Assembly: GCA_009780035.1 (NCBI GenBank)
Contig: WRAU01000005.1
Location: forward strand, 1 to 64,000
Reading direction: 5' to 3'
Source: Alphaproteobacteria bacterium
Lineage (GTDB): Bacteria > Pseudomonadota > Alphaproteobacteria > WRAU01 > Hepatincolaceae
DNA length: 64,000 nucleotides
Position 1 is the first letter of the stretch. The number at the start of each line of letters is the position of its first letter. The notes under the pieces are model-generated. The model was not told the origin of the DNA. It was given only the letters and a program-made list of their open reading frames with translations, and made no database searches. Of this stretch, positions 43,579-53,104 are shown piece after piece. The position numbers were made by a program, and so were the translations under genes.

Positions 43579-44676
43579 ATGAATAATTTTTTCAATAAAA
43601 AAGAAGATTATACCGAAGATGAGTTCATTGGAGACAGAGAAGATTTTTTAAATCCTTCTATGAAAGATATGGATTCTAGGAATCATCCGGCAGCACCAAG
43701 AAAGAGTAAAAAAATTCCAGAGGGGGGACAGTTTATTGATTTAACTTCACTTGGCGGCAGAGCTAGCTTAATGAGAGGAACTAAAAATTTAGAATCCCGC
43801 GAAGCTGTTTCTATGATAATTAGGGGATTCGTTTTTATCTTTATGTTTTTAATTTCGCTTTTTGCGATATTCTTAATTTTTAAAACTCCTTATTACAGCA
43901 TGTATTCGCAAAAAGAGCCGATTATTTTAAATGAAAATCAAGCTATTGCAAATAATAATCCTTTTGCAGCATCGAAAGAAGAATTACAAAATAGAATAGT
44001 TGCCCTTGATGAAGATAATACTAAAATTCCTATGGGGGTAGTCTCAAAAAATACGCCTCGAGATGAAGATGAAATGCTTCAAAGAGAATTTGAGAAATCG
44101 CAGAAACCTTCTAATAAAAAAGATACCGATTTAACCAAACTATTAAAAAATAATGTAGCAGCAGGTGAATCTAAGGCGGCTAATAATAGCAGCAGTTCAG
44201 ATTTACAAAGCAATTCGCAGGAAACTGCGGCATCTAACAACGACACATTACAAAACAGAGCTAGCGGCAGCGGAACAACGGAATCATTGGCGAGCAATAA
44301 CAATGTAAATAGTCCGCAAAATTCTGCTAATACTCAACAAAGTATTACTCCAGCAATAGCTGAACAAACAGTTTGGCTTGTAACAATTTATTCTACGCCA
44401 AGACAAGATGAAATGCCGGAAAGGTTGCTTCGTTTGCGCAATGCCCATAAAAGTGCTTTAGCCGGAGCAACTTTTTATTTTGTAGAAAATTCAAATGGAG
44501 GCGCAAATATAAACTATAGAATCAGTGTGGCAAAAACAACAAGCGGTATAGCTTACCCTAGTTTTAATAACAGTGCTGAAGCAAAATCTTTTTGCAATAA
44601 CTTAAAAGCACAGGGTTTAGATTGTTTTGTCAGCACTTTTAGCAAGTCTTCCCTGCCACAAGCGATAATTAAATAA
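43579..44676 (+). CDS. SPOR-domain cell-division protein
   Basis: 365 residues: cytoplasmic N-terminus (1-75), one membrane helix (about 78-104), a long Ser/Asn/Ala-rich periplasmic linker and a C-terminal SPOR domain (about 285-360; residues VWLVTIYSTP onward to LKAQGLDCFVST). SPOR domains bind denuded glycan strands at the septum. It lies four bases after argS. Confidence 0.85.
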   Translation: MNNFFNKKEDYTEDEFIGDREDFLNPSMKDMDSRNHPAAPRKSKKIPEGGQFIDLTSLGGRASLMRGTKNLESREAVSMIIRGFVFIFMFLISLFAIFLIFKTPYYSMYSQKEPIILNENQAIANNNPFAASKEELQNRIVALDEDNTKIPMGVVSKNTPRDEDEMLQREFEKSQKPSNKKDTDLTKLLKNNVAAGESKAANNSSSSDLQSNSQETAASNNDTLQNRASGSGTTESLASNNNVNSPQNSANTQQSITPAIAEQTVWLVTIYSTPRQDEMPERLLRLRNAHKSALAGATFYFVENSNGGANINYRISVAKTTSGIAYPSFNNSAEAKSFCNNLKAQGLDCFVSTFSKSSLPQAIIK

Positions 44677-44721
44677 ATATGAACAATAATCTTCAAAATA
44701 TTTCAAAAGCAGTATTAAATT

Positions 44722-45048
44722 ATGTTTGGCATTAGCTGGTTTGAATTCTTAGTAATTATTATTGTGTCTTTTATTTGTTTAAAGCCATCAGATTTTGCTA
44801 GAATTGTTAGGGCAGTCCGTGATATGATTCGCTTTTTTAATTCCTTAATAACAGAAACTAAAGATAAATTAGATCAAAGTTTAACTTTAGAAGAATTTAA
44901 AATTGAAGAATTTTATGTTATTGATAAAAAAGATATTAAAAAAGCGGAACCCTCACAAATGCAGCCTTTAAAAAGAAAATCAAGCGGCGGTTTTAAAAAT
45001 ATTGGTAAAATTAAATTGCCGAAGAATCAAATTACAAAAAATAATTAA
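44722..45048 (+). CDS. tatB: TatB-like Sec-independent translocase subunit
   Basis: 108 residues: a short N-terminal membrane helix (MFGISWFEFLVIIIVSFICL), a Pro hinge (KPSDF) and an amphipathic helix (FARIVRAVRDMIRFFNSL), then a charged tail. MFGISWFE matches TatB starts ('MFDIGFSELL'). With TatC encoded 54 bases downstream it forms the twin-arginine substrate receptor. No TatA is seen nearby. Confidence 0.85.
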   Translation: MFGISWFEFLVIIIVSFICLKPSDFARIVRAVRDMIRFFNSLITETKDKLDQSLTLEEFKIEEFYVIDKKDIKKAEPSQMQPLKRKSSGGFKNIGKIKLPKNQITKNN

Positions 45049-45102
45049 CCGATAGCATACGCATAATAAAATCAACTTTGTAAGCAATATCAAGATAAAA
45101 GT

Positions 45103-45849
45103 ATGAAATCTGTTTCAAAAAAATTCTTAAGAAAATCTTTCCAAGAGCATATCAGTGATTTACGCAGATTTTTAATCATTAGTATAGTTATTTATTCAAC
45201 GCTTTTTGGAATCTGCTTTTATTTTTCAAGAGAAATCTATCAATTTTTTGCAGAGCCTTTGCAAGATGTTTTGCTTAAATACAGCCTTAAAAGCGACCTT
45301 TTTACCACTGCTATAACTGAAGTTTTTAGCACATACATAATGCTGGCATTTTACATTAGCTTGATTTTATTTTTCCCATTTTTTTTACTGCTGCTTTTTG
45401 TTTATCTGCTGCCGGTATTTTCAAAGCGGGAGCGTAAAATATCTATGCTTTTGCTGATACTTATTCCAGCTTTATTTTTTCTAGGAGCCGCATTTACTTA
45501 CTTTATAGCTTTTAATGTAGTATGGGATTTTTTTATTAGAATATCACTTACCTCTGATACTATTTTTTTGCCGAAAGTTTCAGAATATATCAGCCTAGTG
45601 CTAAATATGATGTTTGCTTTTGGTTTGGCTTTTCAGCTGCCAGTTTTGCTGATTATTTTAGCATTATTTAATATTATTGATGAAAAAATGATACTAAAAT
45701 TTTCTAAATATGCTATTGTTTTAGCTTTTGTAGCCGGAGCGATTCTAACTCCGCCAGATGTGCTGTCGCAAGTTGTTGTGGCAGGAATTTTGCTGATTTT
45801 ATATTTCCTTTCTTACTTTATTGTCCGGTGGGTTGTTAAAGCAGAATAA
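45103..45849 (+). CDS. tatC: TatC, core of the twin-arginine translocase
   Basis: 248 residues with six membrane helices. Signatures: the N-terminal SFQEHISDLRRFLI (usual 'HL.ELR.R'), EVFSTYIMLAFYISLI, PALFFLGAAFTYF and a late FGLAFQLPVLLIIL, followed by ILTPPDVLSQ. It binds twin-arginine signal peptides and exports folded proteins, for example some cofactor-containing enzymes. Confidence 0.96.
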   Translation: MKSVSKKFLRKSFQEHISDLRRFLIISIVIYSTLFGICFYFSREIYQFFAEPLQDVLLKYSLKSDLFTTAITEVFSTYIMLAFYISLILFFPFFLLLLFVYLLPVFSKRERKISMLLLILIPALFFLGAAFTYFIAFNVVWDFFIRISLTSDTIFLPKVSEYISLVLNMMFAFGLAFQLPVLLIILALFNIIDEKMILKFSKYAIVLAFVAGAILTPPDVLSQVVVAGILLILYFLSYFIVRWVVKAE

Positions 45850-45954
45850 AGAATTTAAGCGATAATACAAACTAAAAAATAATATATATAAACAAAGATA
45901 CGATATGAGCGAGAATATGATTAGTCAGGCTTAAAACAAATGTTTATTTTTTAT

Positions 45955-46227
45955 TTAGGATAACCAAATGAAGTAAGAAAATATCATAGCATTTACAAAA
46001 ATAAATATAAAAAAAGATAAAAACTTTTTGAAATTATTTGCTAATTTATAGCTTAACAAATAAGAGAAAATTCCTAATAGAATTAGATAAACAAATATAA
46101 AGGCTAAAGCAGAAATTACTTTAACATGAAAAACTGGATAAATATATAAATTCCATAAAAAAGGATATAAAATAGTAATAATAGATGTTAGCAAGGCGAA
46201 GATTATAACATATTTTAGAAATTTCAT
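45955..46227 (-). CDS. Small membrane protein, three TM helices
   Basis: 90 residues, mostly hydrophobic, with helices near 5-25, 35-58 and 68-88 and no conserved motif that can be named. It lies alone between tatC and tRNA-Glu. A TAATTTTATT stretch precedes the start without a clear ribosome site. Confidence 0.55.
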   Translation of the reverse strand: MKFLKYVIIFALLTSIITILYPFLWNLYIYPVFHVKVISALAFIFVYLILLGIFSYLLSYKLANNFKKFLSFFIFIFVNAMIFSYFIWLS

Positions 46228-46257
46228 AATAAAATTACCATAAATCTATATAAGAAG

Positions 46258-46333
46258 TGGCGACCCCAACGAGGTTCGAACTCGTGTTTACGCCGTGAAA
46301 GGGCGTCGTCCTAGACCACTAGACGATGGGGTC
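46258..46333 (-). tRNA. tRNA-Glu (anticodon TTC)
   Basis: Minus-strand cloverleaf: acceptor GACCCCA/TGGGGTC, D-arm TCGTCTAGTGGTCTAGGACG, anticodon loop CTTTCAC with stem CGCC/GGCG, T-loop TTCGAAC, CCA encoded at 46258-46260. Confidence 0.98.
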
Positions 46334-46523
46334 AAAATTAAATATTTAAAACAAACTATATAAAACTTTTTAAGTAATAATTGCGCTTACAAAAAAATCA
46401 TTAATCTATCGGCAAAAAAATATCTTACCTAAAACATTCTATATATTTATATTATATATTTTTTTATATTGCAAGAATTTTTTCTACAAAAATGAAATAA
46501 ATTTATTAAAGTTAAATAAATTA

Positions 46524-46622
46524 TTATACCGTCTGCAACATGGCAGCTATAGATTATTACACAAACAATAAATATTAAGCCGCGTATTGCTGCAAATAAA
46601 TGCCGTGCCGCAGACGGTATAA
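46524..46622. repeat. Full-length dispersed palindromic element (copy A)
   Basis: 99 bp with perfect 13-bp terminal inverted repeats TTATACCGTCTGC/GCAGACGGTATAA (46524-46536 and 46610-46622), further interrupted pairing inside (CATGGCA with TGCCGTG), and an AT-rich centre containing TTATTACACAAACAA. No ORF. The rest of the gap 46334-46648 shows nothing else. Confidence 0.75.
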
Positions 46623-46648
46623 CAAATCAAACAATATTAACTGATTAA

Positions 46649-46867
46649 TTATTTAGTTCTTTCCCTTTCTTTGGTGTTTCCAGCAAGCCAATCTAAATTA
46701 GAGTTAGTTAGCTGGCATAGTAATTGCATTTTAGAAAAAGCTGGATCAGATACCTCTTTTATCCATCTTCTAATTTGTTCTGTGGAAATATTAAGCTCTT
46801 TAGCTGCTTTAGTTTTTCCGCCTAATTTTCTTACTAAGTAATCGATTCTTTCTCCAAATGTTTCCAT
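46649..46867 (-). CDS. Small HTH protein (CI-repressor N-terminal-like)
   Basis: 72 residues, a single helix-turn-helix: FGERIDYLVRKLGGKTKAAKELNIS with recognition helix STEQIRRWIKEVSDP. The tail SNLDWLAGN is typical of phage CI-type N-domains ('..LDWLLTG'). There is no peptidase or sensor domain. Isolated in the chromosome, it may be a remnant or a small stand-alone regulator. The gap 46868-47153 downstream to era holds no recognisable feature. Confidence 0.75.
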   Translation of the reverse strand: METFGERIDYLVRKLGGKTKAAKELNISTEQIRRWIKEVSDPAFSKMQLLCQLTNSNLDWLAGNTKERERTK

Positions 46868-47153
46868 TCTTGTGCCCCTTTTATATTTTTTGTTAATTAA
46901 TTATGAATCATTTAATATTATGATAGCAAATAAAATAAAGATTAACAACTCTTATTTGCTGATTTTTTATTTTTTATAATACTTAGCAATTTCCTTGATT
47001 AGTAGCCTTAATTTTCGCTATTATTATTTAGAAAGTTTTGTTTTTTTGGTTAAGATAGTGTCATTTTTGCACTCATATACTGGTTATCTAATTTCTAATT
47101 TTAACTAAAAAACTCTCAAAATTTATATATATAATTATTATTAGGATTATTAA

Positions 47154-48023
47154 ATGGGTAAGAAAAAAAGCGTTTTCGTGCTGTTGATAGGAGAAACTAA
47201 TGCTGGAAAATCTACACTTGTGAATGCTGTTTTAGATTCTCATATATCTATTGTTTCGCACAAAGTGCAAACCACAAGATTCAAGATTTTAGGAATTCAT
47301 ACGGTTGAAGATTCGCAGATAATTTTTATCGATACTCCTGGAATTTTCACGCCAAAGCGAGATTTTGACAGGGAAATGCTGAATATTTCTTTTTCACAAA
47401 TAGAAGAGGCAGATATCATAGCGGTAATGGTAGATTCGCAAAAGGGAATCACTAAATATACAGAAGATATTATTAAAAAAATTCCGCCTCATAAAAAAAC
47501 TATTTTTATTTTTAATAAGGTAGATTTAATTAAAAAAGAAAAACTTTTAGAAATGCTTGGTAATATAGAAGATTCGCAGAAATTTGACAGATTTTTTATG
47601 GTATCTGCCCTTAAGAAAAAAGGCTTGCAGGATATTATTATTTATTTGGCAAACAATGCCGTGCACGATAATTGGTTTTATGAAGAAGATCAAATTTCAG
47701 ACCTGCCTTTGTATCAGCTTGCCGCAGAAATTACAAGGGAAAAAATTTATAAGCATTTGCATCAAGAACTGCCGTATCAAATTACAGTAGCCGCAGATAA
47801 GTGGGAAGAGGGCGATAACTTAATTACTGTCCATCAAACAGTTTTTGTAGCAAAAGCTAATTATAAAGGCATGATTTTAGGAAAAGGCGGCGAGAAAATT
47901 AAACAGATTCGCATAGAAGCAATGGCAGATATGCAGAAAGAGTTCGGTAAAAGAGTCAACTTATTTTTATATGTAAAAGTTGATGAAAAAATTTTTTCAA
48001 GGCTAAATCATGAATATAACTGA
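47154..48023 (+). CDS. era: GTPase Era, 16S rRNA maturation
   Basis: 289 residues. G1 GETNAGKST, the switch region KVQTTRF, G3 DTPGIF, G4 NKVD and G5 SALKKKG, then a C-terminal KH domain (GMILGKGGEKIKQI) that binds the 3' end of 16S rRNA. It overlaps recO by 14 bases, a conserved alphaproteobacterial pairing. Confidence 0.97.
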   Translation: MGKKKSVFVLLIGETNAGKSTLVNAVLDSHISIVSHKVQTTRFKILGIHTVEDSQIIFIDTPGIFTPKRDFDREMLNISFSQIEEADIIAVMVDSQKGITKYTEDIIKKIPPHKKTIFIFNKVDLIKKEKLLEMLGNIEDSQKFDRFFMVSALKKKGLQDIIIYLANNAVHDNWFYEEDQISDLPLYQLAAEITREKIYKHLHQELPYQITVAADKWEEGDNLITVHQTVFVAKANYKGMILGKGGEKIKQIRIEAMADMQKEFGKRVNLFLYVKVDEKIFSRLNHEYN

Positions 48024-48726
48024 CGAAGGGATTCTTGCTGCTAAATTTAAGTATGGCGAAAGCAGTTTAATTTTAAGCATTCTATCTAAGAATCATGGGT
48101 TGCAGAAAGGTATTTTAAAGGGCGGCATGGCGCAGAAAAATAAATCGCTGCTGGAAATCGGCAATATTTTAAAGTTTCAAAAAAGCTATCGTTCTGAAGA
48201 ATCTTTGGGTTTTTTAAAAGTTGAAATGGAGGAATCTTATCTTTATAAAATTCTCTTCAATAAAAATAAGCTGCTGGCTTTGGCAAGCATCTGTGAGCTG
48301 ATTGCCGAATTTATTCCCGAAAAAGAGGTTGATGAAGATTTCTATAATTTATCTAAAAGCACTATAGTTGTTCTGCAGAAGGAAGACTTTATTAGATATT
48401 ACATTCAGTGGGAGCTTAAACTTTTAGAAAAAATTGGCATTGGCTTAGATTTAGAAAAATGTGCGGTCAGCCATACTAGCGATGACCTTTATTATATTTC
48501 CCCAAAAACTGGGAAAGCAGTGTGCCGGGCTGTAGGGCTGCCTTACCATGATAAGTTGTTTTTGATTCCAGCATTGTTTAAAGATATGAAATCTGCAATT
48601 ACCGCAGAAAATATTGCCGAATCTTTTAATGTTTTGAATCATTTTTTTAAGATGTTTACGGCTGAGTATCATAAAAAAATACCGTTTACAAGAGAGCAGT
48701 TGATAAAAAATCTATACATAATATAG
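48010..48726 (+). CDS. recO: DNA repair protein RecO
   Basis: 238 residues. The N-terminal OB fold (GILAAKFKYGESSLILSILSKNHGLQKGILKGG) and helical C-terminal domain match RecO, which with RecR loads RecA onto SSB-coated gaps. A zinc site is not evident: the usual four Cys are reduced. It is translationally coupled to era. Confidence 0.93.
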   Translation: MNITDEGILAAKFKYGESSLILSILSKNHGLQKGILKGGMAQKNKSLLEIGNILKFQKSYRSEESLGFLKVEMEESYLYKILFNKNKLLALASICELIAEFIPEKEVDEDFYNLSKSTIVVLQKEDFIRYYIQWELKLLEKIGIGLDLEKCAVSHTSDDLYYISPKTGKAVCRAVGLPYHDKLFLIPALFKDMKSAITAENIAESFNVLNHFFKMFTAEYHKKIPFTREQLIKNLYII

Positions 48727-48771
48727 AAAAAAGTATATAATGAATAAAGTTTTATTTTAAGAGTGTGTTGC

Positions 48772-49434
48772 ATGTCTGTGGTTTTAGAAAAAGAAGAAAA
48801 ATATAATAGCGATATTATTATTAATCAGTTGCTTATGAATAATATCCGCGATGAAAAAGTAATTAATGCAGTTGTTAATTATAATCGGGGAATTTTTTTA
48901 AAAGGCGGTCTTTCGCAAATTGCCGGCAGCGACGGCTGCATTGCCTATGCAAAAAATCGGTTTCTGCTAGATGCTTCGACACTTGGCAATATGATGGAAA
49001 TGGCTAATTTTAAATCCAGCGATATTGTTCTTTTAATTGGCGCAGGCATTGGCTACGGCAGTGCGGTTATTTCTAAGATGGTTAACCGGGTAATTGCCAT
49101 TGAGGAAGATGCCGACCTGTTTAATCAGGCGCAGGCTACCATCAAAAAACTAAGAATTCCTAATGTAGAACTGTATGAATCTTCAGTTAAAAATTTGAAT
49201 TTAGTGCATCAGTTCAACCGCGTGTTTTTTGAAGGTGCTTTTGCAGAAATTCCTAATGAAATTCTGCAGCTGCTGAACTATAAGGTAGATTTAACTGGAA
49301 TCCTTCGTGAAAACAACCTCTCGCAAATTATTAATGCGAAAGTAATTGATAATAAACTGGTGCTGAAATATGGCAGACATACGGCTGCTCCTATCTCAGG
49401 GAATTTTAGCGCAGCAGAAAAATTTTCTTTTTAA
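48772..49434 (+). CDS. Pcm-family (protein-L-isoaspartate O-methyltransferase-like) protein
   Basis: 220 residues from ATG 48772; upstream GTG 48763 overlaps the likely ribosome site. The Rossmann methyltransferase core has VLLIGAGIGYGSAVIS (motif I) and VIAIEEDADLF (post I), then VELYESSV. The N-terminal substrate part is divergent: the family's usual FVP..... segment is weak. It belongs to the short alphaproteobacterial Pcm-like group; enzymatic activity is uncertain. Confidence 0.8.
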   Translation: MSVVLEKEEKYNSDIIINQLLMNNIRDEKVINAVVNYNRGIFLKGGLSQIAGSDGCIAYAKNRFLLDASTLGNMMEMANFKSSDIVLLIGAGIGYGSAVISKMVNRVIAIEEDADLFNQAQATIKKLRIPNVELYESSVKNLNLVHQFNRVFFEGAFAEIPNEILQLLNYKVDLTGILRENNLSQIINAKVIDNKLVLKYGRHTAAPISGNFSAAEKFSF

Positions 49435-49446
49435 AGGAATACAAGA

Positions 49447-50217
49447 ATGAATAATGGCAGCAGTAGTTTACCGAAATTAAAAATTCAAAATATGCAAAGA
49501 AAAAGAGAGATTGATAAAATGCTGGAGAGAGATATCTCGGGCATTGTGAATAAAAAAAGAAACTCCGGCTTAAATAATATTAAAAGCGAAATCAACGAAA
49601 ATATTGCCTCTCGCCTGCGGTCTTTTTTAGATGAAAGACTTTCTAATGGTTTTGATAAGAAAAGCCATGTGCAGAAAAGTAATCTTAATGATAGAAATTA
49701 TTATGAAGAAGATGATGAAGACTATTATGATGATAGAGAAGATGATTACGATGACTATGAAGATGACGGCTACGAAAGAAGAGAAGATGACAGACAGAAT
49801 CCTAACAGCTATCTGCCTTTTGCCTATGAAGACTTTAAGCCTGAAGTGCCGGCTGATGAAGAATTAGAGGAGATGATTCTTGGCGCGGTTATGCCTTCAA
49901 TCGCTCAATGGCTGGATTTAAATATTGACCGCATTGTGCATAAGGTGGTTAAGGAATCTTTGCAGAATAGAGGAATGCCTGAGGGTGAACCTTCTTACAG
50001 CAGTGTTAGAAGATACAGCGAAAACATCAGCGAGGCAGACGAAAATTCTAATTATTTCAACAGAGAAAGCCATTTTAGAAGAAATCCCCGCGATTATAAC
50101 GATGAGGAAGAAGAAATACTAAGCGGCAGAAGGCTGCGCAAAGCCAATATAGGCATGGGTGCAAGAATAACAAAGAAAAATAAGCGCAAATCTTTTAACA
50201 GAACTTATTATAGATAA
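49447..50217 (+). CDS. PopZ-like polar organizing protein (DUF2497)
   Basis: 256 residues. Residues about 137-175 (EELEEMILGAVMPSIAQWLD, then LNIDRIVHKVVKESL) match the C-terminal oligomerisation helices of PopZ ('lrPmLkeWLD.NLP.lVe.lV..EI'). An extremely acidic Asp/Glu/Tyr-rich linker (about 80-120) corresponds to the PopZ acidic spacer. The position directly before valS is that of popZ in Caulobacter and relatives. Unusual is a ~80-residue extension after the helices ending in a basic tail (ARITKKNKRKSFNR). PopZ forms a polar hub that anchors the chromosome origin. Confidence 0.75.
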   Translation: MNNGSSSLPKLKIQNMQRKREIDKMLERDISGIVNKKRNSGLNNIKSEINENIASRLRSFLDERLSNGFDKKSHVQKSNLNDRNYYEEDDEDYYDDREDDYDDYEDDGYERREDDRQNPNSYLPFAYEDFKPEVPADEELEEMILGAVMPSIAQWLDLNIDRIVHKVVKESLQNRGMPEGEPSYSSVRRYSENISEADENSNYFNRESHFRRNPRDYNDEEEEILSGRRLRKANIGMGARITKKNKRKSFNRTYYR

Positions 50218-50249
50218 AAGCTAAGATTAGCAGGAATTTAAGCAGCGAT

Positions 50250-50281
50250 ACTCTTTAACTTATCATTAGAGGTTAAAGAGT
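50250..50281 (+). terminator. Hairpin between the PopZ-like gene and valS
   Basis: 10-bp stem ACTCTTTAAC/GTTAAAGAGT followed by ATTATTTATTT; a moderate intrinsic terminator or leader hairpin of valS. Confidence 0.55.
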
Positions 50282-50328
50282 ATTATTTATTTAAAGACAT
50301 ATCGGATCAAAAAAACTTGGATTAAAAC

Positions 50329-52974
50329 ATGTTAGAAAACAAACATTATTCGTGGGTTGAGGTAGAGGAATATGTTCTGCGCAATATTGCAGAGCATAAT
50401 TATTATGCTGAAAATAATCCGGCAAAAATTCCCTACAGCATAATTATGCCGCCGCCTAATGTAACCGGATATTTACATATGGGGCATGCGCTGGTTACTA
50501 CTTTGCAGGATGTTCTTATCCGCTATAAACGCATGAAAGGTTTTGATACCCTATGGCAGCCAGGGGTAGATCATGCGGGTATTGCCACGCAGGTAATTGT
50601 AGAAAAACAATTAGCGCAGCAAGGCATTAAAAGACAAGATATTGGGCGCGAAACTTTTATAGAGAAAGTATATGAATGGAAAGAGCACTCTAGCGGCAGA
50701 ATTATCGAGCAAATCAAAAAAATGGGAGCTTCAGCAGATTTCTCTTATTTAGCTTTTACGATGGATTCGCAAAGTCAACGGGGCGTTTATCATGCTTTTA
50801 AAACTCTTTATGAAGACGGGCTGATTTATCAAGATTATAAGCTGGTTAATTGGGATACTCAGCTGCAAACTGCGGTTTCTGATTTAGAAGTTGAAAATAA
50901 AGAAGTTAAAGGCAAAATGTATTATCTTAAATATTATATAGATAATACGCAAAATTATATTTCAGTGGCAACTACCCGTCCGGAAACTATTTTCGGCGAT
51001 GTAGCAGTTGCAGTAAATGCTGAAGATGAGCGGTATAAAAATCTTATCGGCAAAGAGGTTATTATTCCTGTAGTTGGTCGGAAAATAAAAATTATTGCCG
51101 ATAATTATGCCGATATGTCTAAAGGCAGCGGGGCGGTAAAAATTACGCCCGCCCACGATTTTAACGATTTTGAGGTTGGCAGAAGAAATAATCTGGAATC
51201 CATCAACATTTTAAATAAAGACGGCACATTAAATGACAATGTGCTGCCGGAATTTGTAGGGCTGTCTACCGCCTCTGCCCGTAAAAAACTCTTAGAAGAA
51301 TTAACCCATAAGGATCTTCTTGAAAAAACTGAAGATCATCTGCTTAGTGTTCCCTATGGCGATAGGTCGAACTCGGTAATTGAGCCCTTCCTTGCTAAGC
51401 AGTGGTTTGTAAATGCCAGTGAGTTAGCGAAAGATGCTATTAATGTTGTCCAGCAGGGCAAAATACAATTTGTGCCGCAAAATTGGGAAAATCTTTATTT
51501 TGAATGGATGAATAATATTCAGCCTTGGTGTATTTCACGGCAGTTGTGGTGGGGGCATCGGATTCCTATTTACTATGCTGAGGGAAAAAATGGCGAGACT
51601 AAAATTTTTGTAGCGGAATCTATGGAAGAAGCAAAGCAGAAAGCTGCGGAACATTTTAAGACAGATTTTAGCATAACTCAAGATGAAGATGTATTAGATA
51701 CTTGGTTCAGCTCAAGCCTATGGCCTTTTTTAACTATGGGATTTCCAGAAAATACAGAAAAATTAAAAAGATACTATCCCAGCGATGTTTTAATTACCGC
51801 CTTTGATATAATTTTCTTTTGGGTGGCGCGTATGATTATGATGGGCATGTATTTTATGAAAGATGTCCCTTTCAAAAAAATTTATATGCACGCGCTTATC
51901 CGCGATGAACGCGGGCAGAAAATGTCTAAATCTAAGGGCAATGTTATTGATCCCCTAGATATTATTGCCAAATATGGCACAGATGCCCTAAGATTCAGCC
52001 TAACTGCTTATAGCGGGCAGGGCAGAGATATTCGCCTAAGTGAACAAATCATTGAGGGCTACCGCAACTTTGTTACAAAAATTTGGAATTCTTACAAGTT
52101 CTGCCATAGCAATGGCATGGTGTTTGCGGAAGATTTCAACCCGCAAAAGGTTGTTATGGATGTTAACAAATGGGTATTGTTTAAACTAGAAGAACTGCAA
52201 AAGCAGGTTGATGCAGCGTTTAATGGTTTAAAATTCAACGAGGCAGCAGCTAGCATTTATCAGTTTATTTGGGGAACTTACTGTGATTGGTATATAGAGC
52301 TAAGCAAGCCGATTCTTTATGTTGAAGGCGATAGTAATTCTAAAATAGAAACCCAGCAGACTATGGGGTTTGTTTTTGATAAAATGCTGAAAATTCTGCA
52401 TCCGATTATGCCTTTTATTTCGCAGTATTTGTTTGAGAATCTTCATAAGAATAGTTCTCTTGTTATCGCTCGTGAAAATTTTCCGCAGCTTAATTTTGGT
52501 TTCAGCGAAGAAAGCATTCAAAATACTGAAAAAGTTGTTAATTTAATTTCTAAAATTAGAAGCATTCGTGTAGATTTAAATATTTCGCCGGCGTTGTTTC
52601 TGCGTCTTGCTTTTGAGGGCGATAAATTGCCAGCCTATGTGCTGGATAATCTTGAGGTTATAAAAAAAGTTGCCAGACTGGAAAATATTTCTTCGCAAAG
52701 CAAACTTCCATCAGATTATATTTTAGATGTGCTGGACGGTTATACAATTGGTTTGCCTTTAGGAGATGTTATTGATATGGTAGCAGAGCGAATGCGGATT
52801 CAAAAATCAATAGATAAACTGCAGGCAGAAGCAGCAAAAATTGATGCCTCGCTTGGCAATCAGCAATTTATGGCTAAAGCTAACGCCGAAGTAGTGGCGA
52901 ATTTTCAAGGACAGCATAAAGAAATTTTAGAAAAAATTTCTAAGCTGTTGGAACTATTAAATAAAATAAGTTAA
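50329..52974 (+). CDS. valS: Valyl-tRNA synthetase
   Basis: 881 residues. Class Ia synthetase: HIGH motif PPPNVTGYLHMGHAL (residues 42-56), an editing domain with TTRPETIFGDVAVAVN, the WCISRQLWWGHRIP motif, KMSKS in QKMSKSKGNVIDP near residue 535, and the C-terminal coiled coil (RMRIQKSIDKLQAEAAKIDA) that contacts the tRNA. It charges tRNA-Val, one of which is encoded at 35457. Confidence 0.98.
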   Translation: MLENKHYSWVEVEEYVLRNIAEHNYYAENNPAKIPYSIIMPPPNVTGYLHMGHALVTTLQDVLIRYKRMKGFDTLWQPGVDHAGIATQVIVEKQLAQQGIKRQDIGRETFIEKVYEWKEHSSGRIIEQIKKMGASADFSYLAFTMDSQSQRGVYHAFKTLYEDGLIYQDYKLVNWDTQLQTAVSDLEVENKEVKGKMYYLKYYIDNTQNYISVATTRPETIFGDVAVAVNAEDERYKNLIGKEVIIPVVGRKIKIIADNYADMSKGSGAVKITPAHDFNDFEVGRRNNLESINILNKDGTLNDNVLPEFVGLSTASARKKLLEELTHKDLLEKTEDHLLSVPYGDRSNSVIEPFLAKQWFVNASELAKDAINVVQQGKIQFVPQNWENLYFEWMNNIQPWCISRQLWWGHRIPIYYAEGKNGETKIFVAESMEEAKQKAAEHFKTDFSITQDEDVLDTWFSSSLWPFLTMGFPENTEKLKRYYPSDVLITAFDIIFFWVARMIMMGMYFMKDVPFKKIYMHALIRDERGQKMSKSKGNVIDPLDIIAKYGTDALRFSLTAYSGQGRDIRLSEQIIEGYRNFVTKIWNSYKFCHSNGMVFAEDFNPQKVVMDVNKWVLFKLEELQKQVDAAFNGLKFNEAAASIYQFIWGTYCDWYIELSKPILYVEGDSNSKIETQQTMGFVFDKMLKILHPIMPFISQYLFENLHKNSSLVIARENFPQLNFGFSEESIQNTEKVVNLISKIRSIRVDLNISPALFLRLAFEGDKLPAYVLDNLEVIKKVARLENISSQSKLPSDYILDVLDGYTIGLPLGDVIDMVAERMRIQKSIDKLQAEAAKIDASLGNQQFMAKANAEVVANFQGQHKEILEKISKLLELLNKIS

Positions 52975-52981
52975 AAAATTA

Positions 52982-53088
52982 CCGTCATGCTGTGCTGCGA
53001 TACGGCATCTATAAGGTTATTATACAAAAACAAATTGCAGTTTTAATACTTTACAAAAATGGATACCGTGTCGCAGAACGGTATGACG
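52982..53088. repeat. Full-length dispersed palindromic element (copy B)
   Basis: 107 bp between valS and the nitroreductase gene. Terminal repeats of 28 bp match at 22 positions (52983-53010 against the complement of 53061-53088). The interior CATCTATAAGGTTATTATAC, then AAAAACAA, resembles GCTATAGATTATTACACAAACAA in copy A, so both belong to one family. Confidence 0.75.
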
Positions 53089-53104
53089 AAAAAGGAAAAT
53101 CATC

